Below, piece by piece: positions 35,896 to 44,894 of a stretch of DNA of 64,000 nt (the stretch's first letter is position 1; each line of letters opens with the position of its first letter). The notes beneath the pieces are model-generated. The model saw only the letters and a list, made by a program, of their open reading frames with translations, made no database searches and was not told the DNA's origin. The DNA lies in NCBI RefSeq assembly GCF_016892765.1, contig NZ_JAFEMD010000007.1:62001-126000 (forward strand), given 5' to 3'. Made by a program: the position numbers and the translations under genes. The stretch is from Microvirga arvi (GTDB lineage: Bacteria > Pseudomonadota > Alphaproteobacteria > Rhizobiales > Beijerinckiaceae).

Positions 35896-37431
35896 GTGAG
35901 CGCTCAAGGAACTTCGGTTGCAGTCATCGGCGGAGGCCTGGGCGGATTGGCAGCGGCCTGCGTCGCAGCGGCCCGCGGCCATACGGTCACGCTCTACGAT
36001 AAGAACGCCTGGATCGGCGGCAAGGCGGCCGTCCTGCACGAGGACGGATTCCGCTTCGACATGGGGCCGACCATCCTCACCGTGCCGCGGGTTCTGGAGC
36101 GGATCTTCACGGAGGCAGGGCGCAACCTCTCGGATTATCTCGACCTTGTGCGGCTCGACCCGCAATGGCGCTGCTTCTTCGACGACGGCACGCAGATCGA
36201 CCTGCAGGAAAACATCGATGCGATGGCCGGGGCCATGGACCGCTTTGCACCCGGCAAGAACACCGGCGAGGGTTATAAGCGCTTTCAGGAGATCTCCGCC
36301 CATCTTCACGACATTTCGAACAAGTTCTTCTTCTGGAAGCCGGTGGAGGATCTCTTCGACACGATCAACATCCGCGCCAACATGAATCCCGGGACCTTGA
36401 AGGATGTGCTGTCGCTCCGCATGGGCTCGTCCGTTGCCGGCACCATCCGCTCCAAGGTGAAGGACGAGCGCCTGGCGCAGATGCTCGACCACTTCACGCA
36501 ATATGTCGGCTCGTCGCCTTACGGATCGCCCGCCGTGCTCTGCGCCATCGCTCATATGCAGGCAGCGGACGGCGTGTGGTATCCCATGGGCGGCACCCGC
36601 GCGGTGGCCGAGGCGCTGGCGAAGCTCGCAACGGAACTTGGCGCCACCATCAAGACCGACAGCGACGTGTCATCTCTCAGGATCGTGAACGGTGCGGTGC
36701 AAGGCGTTGTTCTCGCCAATGGCGACACGGTGGCCTACGACAGCGTCATCTCCAACATGGACTCCATCCGCACCTATCGCGAGCTCGTCGGCGGCGAGGT
36801 GGGCGAACATTACGCCCGCAAGGATTTCGAGCCGGCCTGCTCCGGCGTGGTGCTCTATCTCGGGCTCAACAAACGCTACGATCACGTTCTCCACCACGAT
36901 TTCGTGTTCTCCCGCGATCCGGAGGAGGAGTTCGATTATATCTACCGCCGGGGCGAGCCTGCGCCGGATCCGACCTGCTATCTGGCGGCGCCGGCCATGA
37001 CGGATCCGAGCGTTGCGCCGGACGGCGGCGAGGCGCTCTACGTACTCGTGCACACGCCTTATCTGCGCCCGCACCACGACTGGTCGCAGATGTTTCCGGC
37101 CTATCGCCGGGTGATCCTCGACAAGCTGAAACGCACGGCCGGCATGGGCGACATCGAGGAGCGCATCGTCGTCGAGCGCCACCTCACGCCGCAGGACATC
37201 CACGATCGCTACAAGGTGCTCAACGGCGCCATCTACGGGCTCGCGAGTCACGGCAAGTTCATGGGAGCCTTCAAGCCGGGCAACCGCAGCCGCCAGGTGC
37301 AGGGCCTCTATCTCGCCGGCGGCGCGGCCCATCCCGGTCCCGGCATGCCGATGGTCATGATGTCGGGCTGGATCGCCGCCGATGCCCTCGATGCGGATTG
37401 CAAGGCCACGAACCTACGGAACGTGTCTTGA
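35896..37431 (+). CDS. second CrtN/CrtI-family carotenoid desaturase or oxidase
   Basis: 511 residues from a GTG at 35896, chosen for GGGAGG 5 nt upstream and because VAVIGGGLGGLAAACVAAARGH then begins at the normal distance. GGKAAVLHEDGFRFDMGPTI is a CrtI-type block, and the C-terminal YLAGGAAHPGPGMPMVMMSGW binds FAD. It may act as a CrtN- or CrtP-like enzyme (terminal oxidation). The stop shares TGA with the TTG of the acyltransferase, giving a four-base coupling. Confidence 0.82.
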   Translation: MSAQGTSVAVIGGGLGGLAAACVAAARGHTVTLYDKNAWIGGKAAVLHEDGFRFDMGPTILTVPRVLERIFTEAGRNLSDYLDLVRLDPQWRCFFDDGTQIDLQENIDAMAGAMDRFAPGKNTGEGYKRFQEISAHLHDISNKFFFWKPVEDLFDTINIRANMNPGTLKDVLSLRMGSSVAGTIRSKVKDERLAQMLDHFTQYVGSSPYGSPAVLCAIAHMQAADGVWYPMGGTRAVAEALAKLATELGATIKTDSDVSSLRIVNGAVQGVVLANGDTVAYDSVISNMDSIRTYRELVGGEVGEHYARKDFEPACSGVVLYLGLNKRYDHVLHHDFVFSRDPEEEFDYIYRRGEPAPDPTCYLAAPAMTDPSVAPDGGEALYVLVHTPYLRPHHDWSQMFPAYRRVILDKLKRTAGMGDIEERIVVERHLTPQDIHDRYKVLNGAIYGLASHGKFMGAFKPGNRSRQVQGLYLAGGAAHPGPGMPMVMMSGWIAADALDADCKATNLRNVS

Positions 37432-38267
37432 AGCAGCAAACGAGCAACGCCGCGACGGTACGCCTCCCGCTTGACTGCGTGGAGCCATCGCCCGTCGCGC
37501 GCCGCTCTCCCCTCATCCACCGCTTCATGGTGTCGACGTTCCGCCGCTATTTCACGCGGCACATGAATGCGCTGCGGATCGCTTCCTGGGGAATGCCTGC
37601 GATGCCTGCGACAGGTCCCGTCATCGTCTATTCCAATCACCCCGCCTGGTGGGATGCAGCCGTTTATATCCTGGCAGCGGATCGCTTCTTCCCCGCTTAT
37701 GAGAGCTACGCCCCCATCGATGCCGCGATGCTCAGGCAATACGGCGTCTTCGGACGCATCGGCGCTTTCGGGGTCGATCTCGAGAGCCCGCGCGGAGCAG
37801 CGCGTTTCCTGCAAGCCAGTGCGGAGATTCTGTCGTCTCCGCATCGCGCTCTGTGGATCACGGCACAAGGCCGCTTCGGCGATGTGCGCGAGCGTCCGCT
37901 CGGGCTCAGGCCTGGCGTGGCACGTGTCGTCGAATGCGCGCCCGACTGCACCATCCTTCCGCTTGCCATCGAGTACGGCTTCTGGCTGGAGCGCGGGGCG
38001 GAAGCCTTCATCGCCTTCGGCCAGCCGATGCGCGGGCGGGATCTTCTGGACCTTCCGCGCCCTGCCCGGCTGGAGCGTCTCGAGACCGACCTCACCGCAA
38101 CACTCGACCGCTTGAGCGCCGATGTGCAGAGCCGCGATCCGGCGAGGTTTCGTTCCGTGCTCGCGGGCCACGCCGGGATCGGCGGCATCTATGACGGCTG
38201 GCGTCGGATGGCGGCGGCCCTGCGCGGCCGCGCCTTCGATCCATCGCATGAGGGGCGCTCCTCATGA
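37428..38267 (+). CDS. PlsC-like acyltransferase of the carotenoid cluster
   Basis: 279 residues if started at the TTG overlapping the upstream stop (TTGA); an ATG at 37527 is the next in-frame choice. The acyltransferase motif HPAWWD (HX4D) lies in YSNHPAWWDAA, and WITAQGRFGD sits where FPEG would be. The protein could esterify a sugar or hydroxyl of the glycosylated carotenoid, as CrtO does in staphyloxanthin synthesis, but it is of the PlsC type. ATGA overlap with the next gene. Confidence 0.72.
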   Translation: MKQQTSNAATVRLPLDCVEPSPVARRSPLIHRFMVSTFRRYFTRHMNALRIASWGMPAMPATGPVIVYSNHPAWWDAAVYILAADRFFPAYESYAPIDAAMLRQYGVFGRIGAFGVDLESPRGAARFLQASAEILSSPHRALWITAQGRFGDVRERPLGLRPGVARVVECAPDCTILPLAIEYGFWLERGAEAFIAFGQPMRGRDLLDLPRPARLERLETDLTATLDRLSADVQSRDPARFRSVLAGHAGIGGIYDGWRRMAAALRGRAFDPSHEGRSS

Positions 38268-39376
38268 TGGTGCTCGGCCTCGTTCTCCTGATGCTGGCGG
38301 CTCTTCCTTTCGTTCTCGCTCTCGTGAACCTGAGCATCCTGCGCGCGACGCCTCGGCACATGCCGCGGGGCGACGTTCTCGTCTCGCTTCTCATCCCTGC
38401 CCGCAACGAGGCCAAGAACATCGGCCCCGCTCTCGATGCCGCTCTCGCCAGCGTCGGCGTGCCGGTCGAGATCCTGGTCATGGACGACGGCTCGACGGAC
38501 GCCACGCCCGAGATCGTCCGCGCCTATGCCGCGCGCGATGGACGCGTGCGGCTTCTCACCGCGCCGCCTCTGGCGGATGGATGGACCGGCAAGGTCCATG
38601 CCTGCCACCACCTCTCCGAAGCGGCCAATGGCACGCACTTTCTGTTCGTGGATGCCGACGTGCGTTTGGGCCCTCATGCGGCAGCCGTGCTGGCGGGCCA
38701 TGCGCAGGATACCAGTGCCGGCCTGGTGAGCGCCGTGCCGCGCCAGATCATGCGCTCTCTCGGCGAACTCCTCACCGTGCCGACGATCAACCTGCTGCTT
38801 CTCGGCTACCTTCCCATGGGCTTCATGCGCCTGTCCCGTGATCCGGGTCTCGGCGCGGCCTGCGGCCAGCTCATGCTCGTGGAGCGCGACGCCTATCGCG
38901 CAAGCGGGGGCCATGCGGCTATCCATGCACGGATTCACGACGGCATCCAGCTCGCGCGGCTCTTTCGCCGCAAGGGATTCATGACGGATCTCGTGCCGGG
39001 AGAGTCGCTTGCCTCCTGCCGGATGTATACGCGCTTCGACGAGGCCTGGAGCGGCTTTACCAAGAACGCTCATGAGGGCATGGCGACGCCCGTTGCCCTG
39101 CCGGTCTGGACCGTGCTTCTTCTCGGCGGGCATGTTCTGCCCTTTGTGCTGCTGCCCTTCGCACCAACCCTTCCTGTCGTCGCCGCTGCGCTCCTGTCGC
39201 TCGCGGCCCGGACGCTCGTGACGGTGACGACACGGGAGAATCCCTGGTCGATCCCCTTGCATCCCTTCACCATGCTGGTCGGGCTCGCCATTCAATGGAG
39301 CGTGCTCCTGCGCATCGGCACGGCCCGTCGGGCCGGATGGAAGGGGCGGCTTTATCCCGTGGGGGTGAAGCCATGA
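38264..39376 (+). CDS. family 2 glycosyltransferase (CrtQ/HpnI-like)
   Basis: 370 residues. N-terminal membrane helix, GT-A domain with LLIPARNEAKNI, VMDDGSTD and the metal-binding FVDADVR, a later QLMLVERDAY segment, and two to three C-terminal helices. Position in the operon makes a role in glycosylating a carotenoid acid or alcohol (as CrtQ does) likely; HpnI, a hopanoid glycosyltransferase, is a close relative and an alternative. ATGA couplings at both ends. Confidence 0.78.
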   Translation: MMVLGLVLLMLAALPFVLALVNLSILRATPRHMPRGDVLVSLLIPARNEAKNIGPALDAALASVGVPVEILVMDDGSTDATPEIVRAYAARDGRVRLLTAPPLADGWTGKVHACHHLSEAANGTHFLFVDADVRLGPHAAAVLAGHAQDTSAGLVSAVPRQIMRSLGELLTVPTINLLLLGYLPMGFMRLSRDPGLGAACGQLMLVERDAYRASGGHAAIHARIHDGIQLARLFRRKGFMTDLVPGESLASCRMYTRFDEAWSGFTKNAHEGMATPVALPVWTVLLLGGHVLPFVLLPFAPTLPVVAAALLSLAARTLVTVTTRENPWSIPLHPFTMLVGLAIQWSVLLRIGTARRAGWKGRLYPVGVKP

Positions 39377-41031
39377 GCCTGAGGACGGCACAGGCACCGA
39401 AGCAACCGCGGGACGAGAACTTTCCCGTGGCGTCCCTGGTGCTCTCGCCTGAGCACCGGGAGGCGGTTCTCGCCTTCTATGCCTTTGCCCGAATGGCGGA
39501 TGACATCGCAGACGCCCCCACCCTCAAGGCCGCCGAAAAACTCCAGCGGCTCGATGCACTCGAGCAGGCGCTGATTGCCGGCGATCCTGCGGTTCCCCAG
39601 GCGGCGCGTCTGCACGCCGCCGACAAGCGGCACAAGGCCGGGCTCGTCCAGGCGCGCGATCTCCTGCGCGCCTTTCGCCAGGACGTGGTGAAGGCCCGCT
39701 ACAACGAGTGGTCGGAGCTCATCGAGTACTGCCGTTTCTCGGCCAATCCGGTCGGCCGCTTTCTCCTCGCTCTGCACCGGGAGCGCATCGCTGCTCAAGG
39801 ACCGGCGGATGCCTTATGCACGGCGCTGCAGATCCTCAACCACCTGCAGGATTGCGGCAGGGATCATGAGGAACTCGGCCGCATCTACATCCCCTTGCGC
39901 TGGATGATGGGAGCAGGCTCCGAGAAGGCTTTCTTCGCTCCGGCCCAGGCCGCTCTGCGCCGCAGCGTGTTCGATGCCATGCTCGATCGGGTCGACACCC
40001 TGATCGATCAGGCGCAATCCCTGCCGGAGCGCCTGCAGAACAGGCGCCTGCGCGCCCAGAGCATCGCCACGATCGCCCTTGCCCGTCGTTTGAGCGAACG
40101 CCTGCGCCGCGGCGATCCGCTCCTCGAGCGTGTGCAGGTGAGCAGAGCCGATGCCGGTCTGGCCTTCCTGCGCGGTCTTGGCGGAACGCTCCGCCGGCCG
40201 GCCGGCAGCGACCAGCGCATCACGGCCGCGATGGTGCGGCGTTCCGGCTCGTCCTTCCGCCTCGGCATGCGGAGTCTGCCTCACGAGCGCCGCCGCGCCA
40301 TGCATGCGGTCTATGCGTTCTGCCGGGCTGCCGACGACATCGCCGACGGCGCCGCGCCGCCTTCCGAGAAGCGCGCATTCCTAAGCGAGTGGCGGCGCGA
40401 ACTCGACCGTCTGCACCGTGCCCCGGAAACGCCCATCGGGCGGGAGCTTGCCCGCGCCTCGACCCTCTTCAAGCTGCCGGTGGAGGAGTATCATGTGCTC
40501 CTCGACGGCATGGAAATGGACAGTGCCGATCGCGTGCGGATCACGAACGATTACGAACTGAGCCTCTACGGCCGTCGTGTGGCGGGCTCGGTCGGAGCCC
40601 TGTCGATCCGGATCTTCGGCGTTCCTTCGGCCCATGACTTCGCGCTCGATCTCGGACGCACCCTGCAGCTCGTGAACATCTTACGCGATGTGGACGAGGA
40701 TGCAGCTTGCGAGCGCGTCTATGTTCCGCTCTCACGCCTTGCCCAGCTCGGGCTTCAGGATGCGCCGGCAGCCACCCTCGTGGCTGATCCTCGTTTCGCA
40801 CGCGTTTGCGAAGGCCTGGCCGAAGACGCTCGCGCAGGATTTGCCGCAGCGGATGCCGCCCTGATGCACTTCGATCGCGCGGCGCTCAAGCCGGCAATCC
40901 TGATGATGGAGAATTACCGGCGCGTGCTCGCCCGGCTGCAGGCTCGCGGCTGGGGTGTGCGGCAGGGCAAGCTTCGCCTGAGCACCTCCGATCGCCTGCA
41001 TCTCCTCACCCGCGCCATGAGGCCCGCATGA
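39373..41031 (+). CDS. fused squalene synthase HpnC-HpnD
   Basis: 552 residues; two complete trans-isoprenyl diphosphate synthase halves in one chain. Half 1 (1-270) matches HpnC: FARMADDIAD at 38-47 and LNHLQDCGRDHEELGR at 155-170. Half 2 (about 290-550) matches HpnD: FCRAADDIAD at 316-325 and LVNILRDVDEDAACERVYVP near 433-452. HpnD makes presqualene diphosphate from two farnesyl diphosphates and HpnC converts it to hydroxysqualene. They are usually separate genes. HpnE follows immediately. Confidence 0.88.
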   Translation: MSLRTAQAPKQPRDENFPVASLVLSPEHREAVLAFYAFARMADDIADAPTLKAAEKLQRLDALEQALIAGDPAVPQAARLHAADKRHKAGLVQARDLLRAFRQDVVKARYNEWSELIEYCRFSANPVGRFLLALHRERIAAQGPADALCTALQILNHLQDCGRDHEELGRIYIPLRWMMGAGSEKAFFAPAQAALRRSVFDAMLDRVDTLIDQAQSLPERLQNRRLRAQSIATIALARRLSERLRRGDPLLERVQVSRADAGLAFLRGLGGTLRRPAGSDQRITAAMVRRSGSSFRLGMRSLPHERRRAMHAVYAFCRAADDIADGAAPPSEKRAFLSEWRRELDRLHRAPETPIGRELARASTLFKLPVEEYHVLLDGMEMDSADRVRITNDYELSLYGRRVAGSVGALSIRIFGVPSAHDFALDLGRTLQLVNILRDVDEDAACERVYVPLSRLAQLGLQDAPAATLVADPRFARVCEGLAEDARAGFAAADAALMHFDRAALKPAILMMENYRRVLARLQARGWGVRQGKLRLSTSDRLHLLTRAMRPA

Positions 41032-42314
41032 TCGCACGACGCACCCATATCGTCGGAGCGGGGATCGCGGGCCTGAGCGCCGCGCTGGCCGTCACGGCCG
41101 ATGGCGGCGAGGCCATTCTCTATGAGGCGGCACCGCATCCGGGCGGGCGCTGCCGCACGCTGCATCCCGCCGATGGCTTCACTCATGACAACGGCACCCA
41201 TGTGCTGTTCACGGCCAACGGACGGGCGCTCGATCTCCTGAAAACCGTCGGCGCCCGCGAGCGCTGGTTCGAACCCGAGCCCAAGGGCCTGCCCCTCTAT
41301 GACGGGCGGACGGGAATCATGCGCCGCGTCGGCCTCTCTCCCTGGTCCTGGCTCATTCCGTCGCGCCGCCCGCAGGGTCTGACCCTGCCCGATCTCGCCC
41401 GGATCGTAAGGCTCGTCTTTGCCGCGAAGGATTGTCCGGTCGCCGCCATCATCGGGAAGCGCCCGATCATGGACAGCCTGATCGAGCCGCTGACGGTCGC
41501 GGTTCTGAACACGCCTCCCTCTCAGGCTTCGGCCCAGCGGCTCGCCTGTGCCCTGCGGCAGCTCATCCGCCCCGGCGCCGGACGGCTCCTGGTGGCGAAG
41601 AACGGCCTGAGCGAGGATCTGATCGAACCGGCCGTCGCCACCCTCCGGGCCAGAGGCATATCCCTTCTCGCCGGGCAGCGCCTGCGCATGCTTCTCACGG
41701 CGGACGAGCGCGTCATCGGACTGGCGCTCACGGACCGGACGGTGATGCTCGGTCCCGACGACCGGGTGATCCTGGCGCTTCCTCCCTACGAAGTGGAACG
41801 GCTTCTGCCGGCTCTTCCGGTTCCGACGCAGTTCGAACCGATCCTCAACGTGCATTACCGCATGCCCGGGCTCGAGCCCCCCCGTTTCATCGGCTTCACG
41901 GGCACACTCGCGCAATGGGCGCTGATCCGCGAAAACCATGTGAGCGTCACCGTTTCGGCTGCCGATGCGGTGGTCGATCAGAACGCATCCGACGTGGCCG
42001 CACGGATATGGCGCGAAATCGCGCCCGCCTTGCGCGTACTCGGCCTCGATGCGGTTGCAGAGCGGCAACCCGAAACGCGGGTGGTGAAGGAAAAGCGCGC
42101 GACGATCCGACAGGCCGCTGAAATTCTGCCCCAGCCGCCGTTGCGGCCGCTGGCGAACCTGGCTCTCGCCGGTGACTGGATCGGCTCGCTTCCCGCTACC
42201 ATCGAGAGCGCCGTCATGGCCGGCGAACACGCCGCTTCCATCCTGCACCATGCCCGGGGCACCCGGGCCATCATTGCCCGGGACCGAACCCTGAAGACGG
42301 AGGATGCAGCATGA
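41028..42314 (+). CDS. hpnE: hydroxysqualene dehydroxylase HpnE
   Basis: 428 residues. FAD-dependent amine oxidase-type fold: HIVGAGIAGLSAALAV at the start, GGRCRTLH, DNGTHVLF, and a C-terminal ALAGDWIGSLPATIESAVMAGEHAA. Reduces hydroxysqualene to squalene. Coupled by ATGA to hpnCD and to ispH. Together these provide squalene to the two desaturases, though squalene can also feed hopanoid cyclisation elsewhere in the genome. Confidence 0.9.
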   Translation: MIARRTHIVGAGIAGLSAALAVTADGGEAILYEAAPHPGGRCRTLHPADGFTHDNGTHVLFTANGRALDLLKTVGARERWFEPEPKGLPLYDGRTGIMRRVGLSPWSWLIPSRRPQGLTLPDLARIVRLVFAAKDCPVAAIIGKRPIMDSLIEPLTVAVLNTPPSQASAQRLACALRQLIRPGAGRLLVAKNGLSEDLIEPAVATLRARGISLLAGQRLRMLLTADERVIGLALTDRTVMLGPDDRVILALPPYEVERLLPALPVPTQFEPILNVHYRMPGLEPPRFIGFTGTLAQWALIRENHVSVTVSAADAVVDQNASDVAARIWREIAPALRVLGLDAVAERQPETRVVKEKRATIRQAAEILPQPPLRPLANLALAGDWIGSLPATIESAVMAGEHAASILHHARGTRAIIARDRTLKTEDAA

Positions 42315-43279
42315 TTCAAGAGCATCCCCCGCTGACCGTTCTGCTCGCAGCCCCGCGCGGCTTCTGCGCCGGGGTGGAGCGGGCCATCCGCGCCGTCGAG
42401 GATGCCCTCGAGCAGACGGGAAAACCCGTCTATGTGCGCCATGAGATCGTCCACAACAACCGCGTGGTGGAGGACCTTAGACGCAAGGGCGCGATCTTCG
42501 TCGAAGATATGGCGCAGATCCCCGATGGCGCGGTTGCCATCTTCAGTGCCCACGGCGTGTCCCGTACGGTCGAGCTTGAGGCGGAGAGTCGGGGATTCTC
42601 CGTGCTCGATGCCACCTGCCCGCTCGTGCGCCGCGTTCACCTCGAAGGACAACGCCATGCCAAGGCCGGGCGCGAGGTCATCGTCATCGGGCATCGGGGG
42701 CACGTGGAGATCGAAGGCACCACCGGGCAGATCGACGGCACCGTGCACGTGATCGAGAGCGTCGAAGAGGCGCTTCGGCTGCCGGTCACGAACCCGGAGC
42801 GCATCGCCTACATCACTCAGACCACGCTTTCCGTGGACGATACGCGCGAGATCATCGCTGCCCTGAAATCACGCTTTCCAGCCATTCAGGGGCCGGACAT
42901 CAAGACGATCTGCTACGCGACGCAGAACCGGCAGATGGCGGTGCGCGTCATCGCCCGGCGCGCGGAGCGGATCATCGTGTGCGGCGCGCGCAACTCGTCG
43001 AACACCAACCGCTTGTGCGAGGTGGCTGTCAACGAGGGCCGCCGGGCGCTTCTCATGCAGGATCCGAAGGATCTGACGCTCTCCTTCGTCGATGGCGCCG
43101 CCGTCATCGGCCTGACGGCCGGAGCCTCCGCTCCTGAGGACCTGGTGCAGGAGGCCCTGGCACGGCTCGCGCAATGGCGGCGCGTCACGGTTGAGGAGGT
43201 GCGCGTCACTCATGAGGACGCGCAGTTCGCCCCCGTGGATCTCTCTCGTCTCGTGTCTCAGCTGGCGAACGCTTCCTGA
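42311..43279 (+). CDS. ispH: 4-hydroxy-3-methylbut-2-enyl diphosphate reductase
   Basis: 322 residues. Last step of the MEP route, forming IPP and DMAPP. Three cluster cysteines are present: Cys19 (GFCAGV), Cys103 (ATCPLV) and Cys201 (TICYATQNRQ); His48 and His81 and the TQTTLS loop fit the active site. The ATG overlaps the hpnE stop. Placement at the end of the carotenoid operon suggests it raises precursor supply. The last 22 bp overlap the convergent MATE gene. Confidence 0.93.
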   Translation: MIQEHPPLTVLLAAPRGFCAGVERAIRAVEDALEQTGKPVYVRHEIVHNNRVVEDLRRKGAIFVEDMAQIPDGAVAIFSAHGVSRTVELEAESRGFSVLDATCPLVRRVHLEGQRHAKAGREVIVIGHRGHVEIEGTTGQIDGTVHVIESVEEALRLPVTNPERIAYITQTTLSVDDTREIIAALKSRFPAIQGPDIKTICYATQNRQMAVRVIARRAERIIVCGARNSSNTNRLCEVAVNEGRRALLMQDPKDLTLSFVDGAAVIGLTAGASAPEDLVQEALARLAQWRRVTVEEVRVTHEDAQFAPVDLSRLVSQLANAS

Positions 43280-44679
43280 ACGTCCTGCGGCGTGGCCGTG
43301 ACCAGCCCCAGCCGGTCGCGGTGCAGCCAGCGCCACAACATCAGGCAAGCCACCACGGCAAGCCCGCTGGCAAGGCCGATCCAGATGCCGATGCCGCGCA
43401 GGGGCGTGCCGAAGGCCAGGATGACGCCGAGCGGGAAACCGACTCCCCAGTAGCCCATAGCCGCATAGATCATCGGCACCCGTGTGTCCTGCAGCCCGCG
43501 CAGCATGCCCGCGCCGACAACCTGCGCACCGTCCACCAATTGGAAGATGGCGGCCACCACCAGGAAGGAGCGGGCCAGATCGACGACCATCGCGTTCTTG
43601 GGATCGCTCAGGTCGAGGAAGGCCCCGAGGAGAAGGTGGGGCGCGAACATCATCAGCGATGCCGTGACGACCATGAAGCCCGTGCCCAGCGCGAACGAGG
43701 TCCAGCCGGCCCGGGTGACGCCCTCGGCATCCTGTGCGCCATAGGCGCGCCCCACGCGCACCGTTACGGCCTGCCCGATGCCGAGAGGAATGGAGAAGCA
43801 GAACGAGGCGATCTGGAGAGCCACCGCATGAGCCGCCAGTTCGCTTGCACCGATACGGCCCATCAGCATGGCCGCGGCGTTGAAGATCGTGACCTCGAAC
43901 ATGAGCGTCAGGCCGATGGGAACGCCGAGCCGCCACAGGGTGCGATAGCGCGGCCAGTCGGACCGCCAGAAGCGCCCGAAGATGTGATAGCGCCTCAGCT
44001 TCGGATCGAGGACGATCAAGAGGGCCAGCGCCAGGAACATGAAGGTGCTGGAGATCACGGTCCCGAGCCCGGCTCCGATGAGGCCCAGGGCCGGCAGGCC
44101 GAAGGAGCCGAACATCAGTGCATAGGCGGCGGCGAAATTGACCGGGATGGCCAGCAGCCCGATGAACAGGGCCCAGCCCGGACGCTCCAGTGCCGCCAGG
44201 AAAGACCGCAGCACCAGAAAGAACAGGAAGGGCAGAAGGCTCCACTGAAGCGCGCGCATGTACGCGCCGGCATTGTGGGCGAGGCCGGGCTCCTGGCCGA
44301 TGGCGAGCAGGATCGCCTCGCCGTTCCAGGCGACGATCCAGATCGGGATCGCGACCGTCACCGAGGCCCACAGGCCCTGACGGACCGTGCGCCGCACCTC
44401 GCGCACGGAATGGCGCTTCCGGCCAAGCTCCTCGGCAATGATCGGCGAGGTGGCGTTGACGAGGCCGATGCCGAAGATCAGGAAGGCGAAATAGAGATTG
44501 GTGCCGAGCGCACCTGCGGCGAGAGATTCTGAGCCCATCCAGCCCATCAGGATCACGTCGGTCGTGATCAGGGCATTCTGCGCCAGGGTGGCGAGGATGA
44601 GGGGCCAGCCGAGAGCCAGGGTCGCGCGGAGTTCCGCCAGCCAGGCTGTGCGCTCTGTCAGTGAGGTGCAAGAAATCAT
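43258..44679 (-). CDS. MATE family efflux transporter
   Basis: 473 residues from ATG 44679, with twelve predicted helices. WPLILATLAQNALITTDVILMGWMG at helix 1 and PIGLTLMFEVTIFN at the second-half start are typical of the NorM/DinF type. Exports cationic compounds with Na+ or H+. A longer in-frame extension to 44922 runs through a palindromic repeat and is rejected. Convergent with ispH (22-bp overlap). Confidence 0.87.
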   Translation of the reverse strand: MISCTSLTERTAWLAELRATLALGWPLILATLAQNALITTDVILMGWMGSESLAAGALGTNLYFAFLIFGIGLVNATSPIIAEELGRKRHSVREVRRTVRQGLWASVTVAIPIWIVAWNGEAILLAIGQEPGLAHNAGAYMRALQWSLLPFLFFLVLRSFLAALERPGWALFIGLLAIPVNFAAAYALMFGSFGLPALGLIGAGLGTVISSTFMFLALALLIVLDPKLRRYHIFGRFWRSDWPRYRTLWRLGVPIGLTLMFEVTIFNAAAMLMGRIGASELAAHAVALQIASFCFSIPLGIGQAVTVRVGRAYGAQDAEGVTRAGWTSFALGTGFMVVTASLMMFAPHLLLGAFLDLSDPKNAMVVDLARSFLVVAAIFQLVDGAQVVGAGMLRGLQDTRVPMIYAAMGYWGVGFPLGVILAFGTPLRGIGIWIGLASGLAVVACLMLWRWLHRDRLGLVTATPQDVQEAFAS

Positions 44680-44769
44680 GGTGCCGGGCTTGTAGACAAC
44701 CTGCAGGCGGAAAGCCACACCTGAAGACCGGCAGGAACTCTCGCCTACGATGCTCTCATCCAAGAAGAA

Positions 44770-44815
44770 GCATCGGATGGATCCCGAAAGTGGTCTCCAC
44801 CTTTGGGTCCGATGC
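44770..44815. repeat. dispersed palindromic repeat, type A
   Basis: GCATCGGA...TCCGATGC with an inner AAAGTGGTCTCCACCTTT arm. Same design as 2927-2973 and 50732-50776. Lies between the MATE and amidoligase genes. Confidence 0.75.
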
Positions 44816-44894
44816 TTTGGGCAAGGAACCTGAGCTCTAGCGCGCCCGTTCACCCCTTCACTCACGCTTTCGTGGTGTTGTTCCGGAGTTTTCG

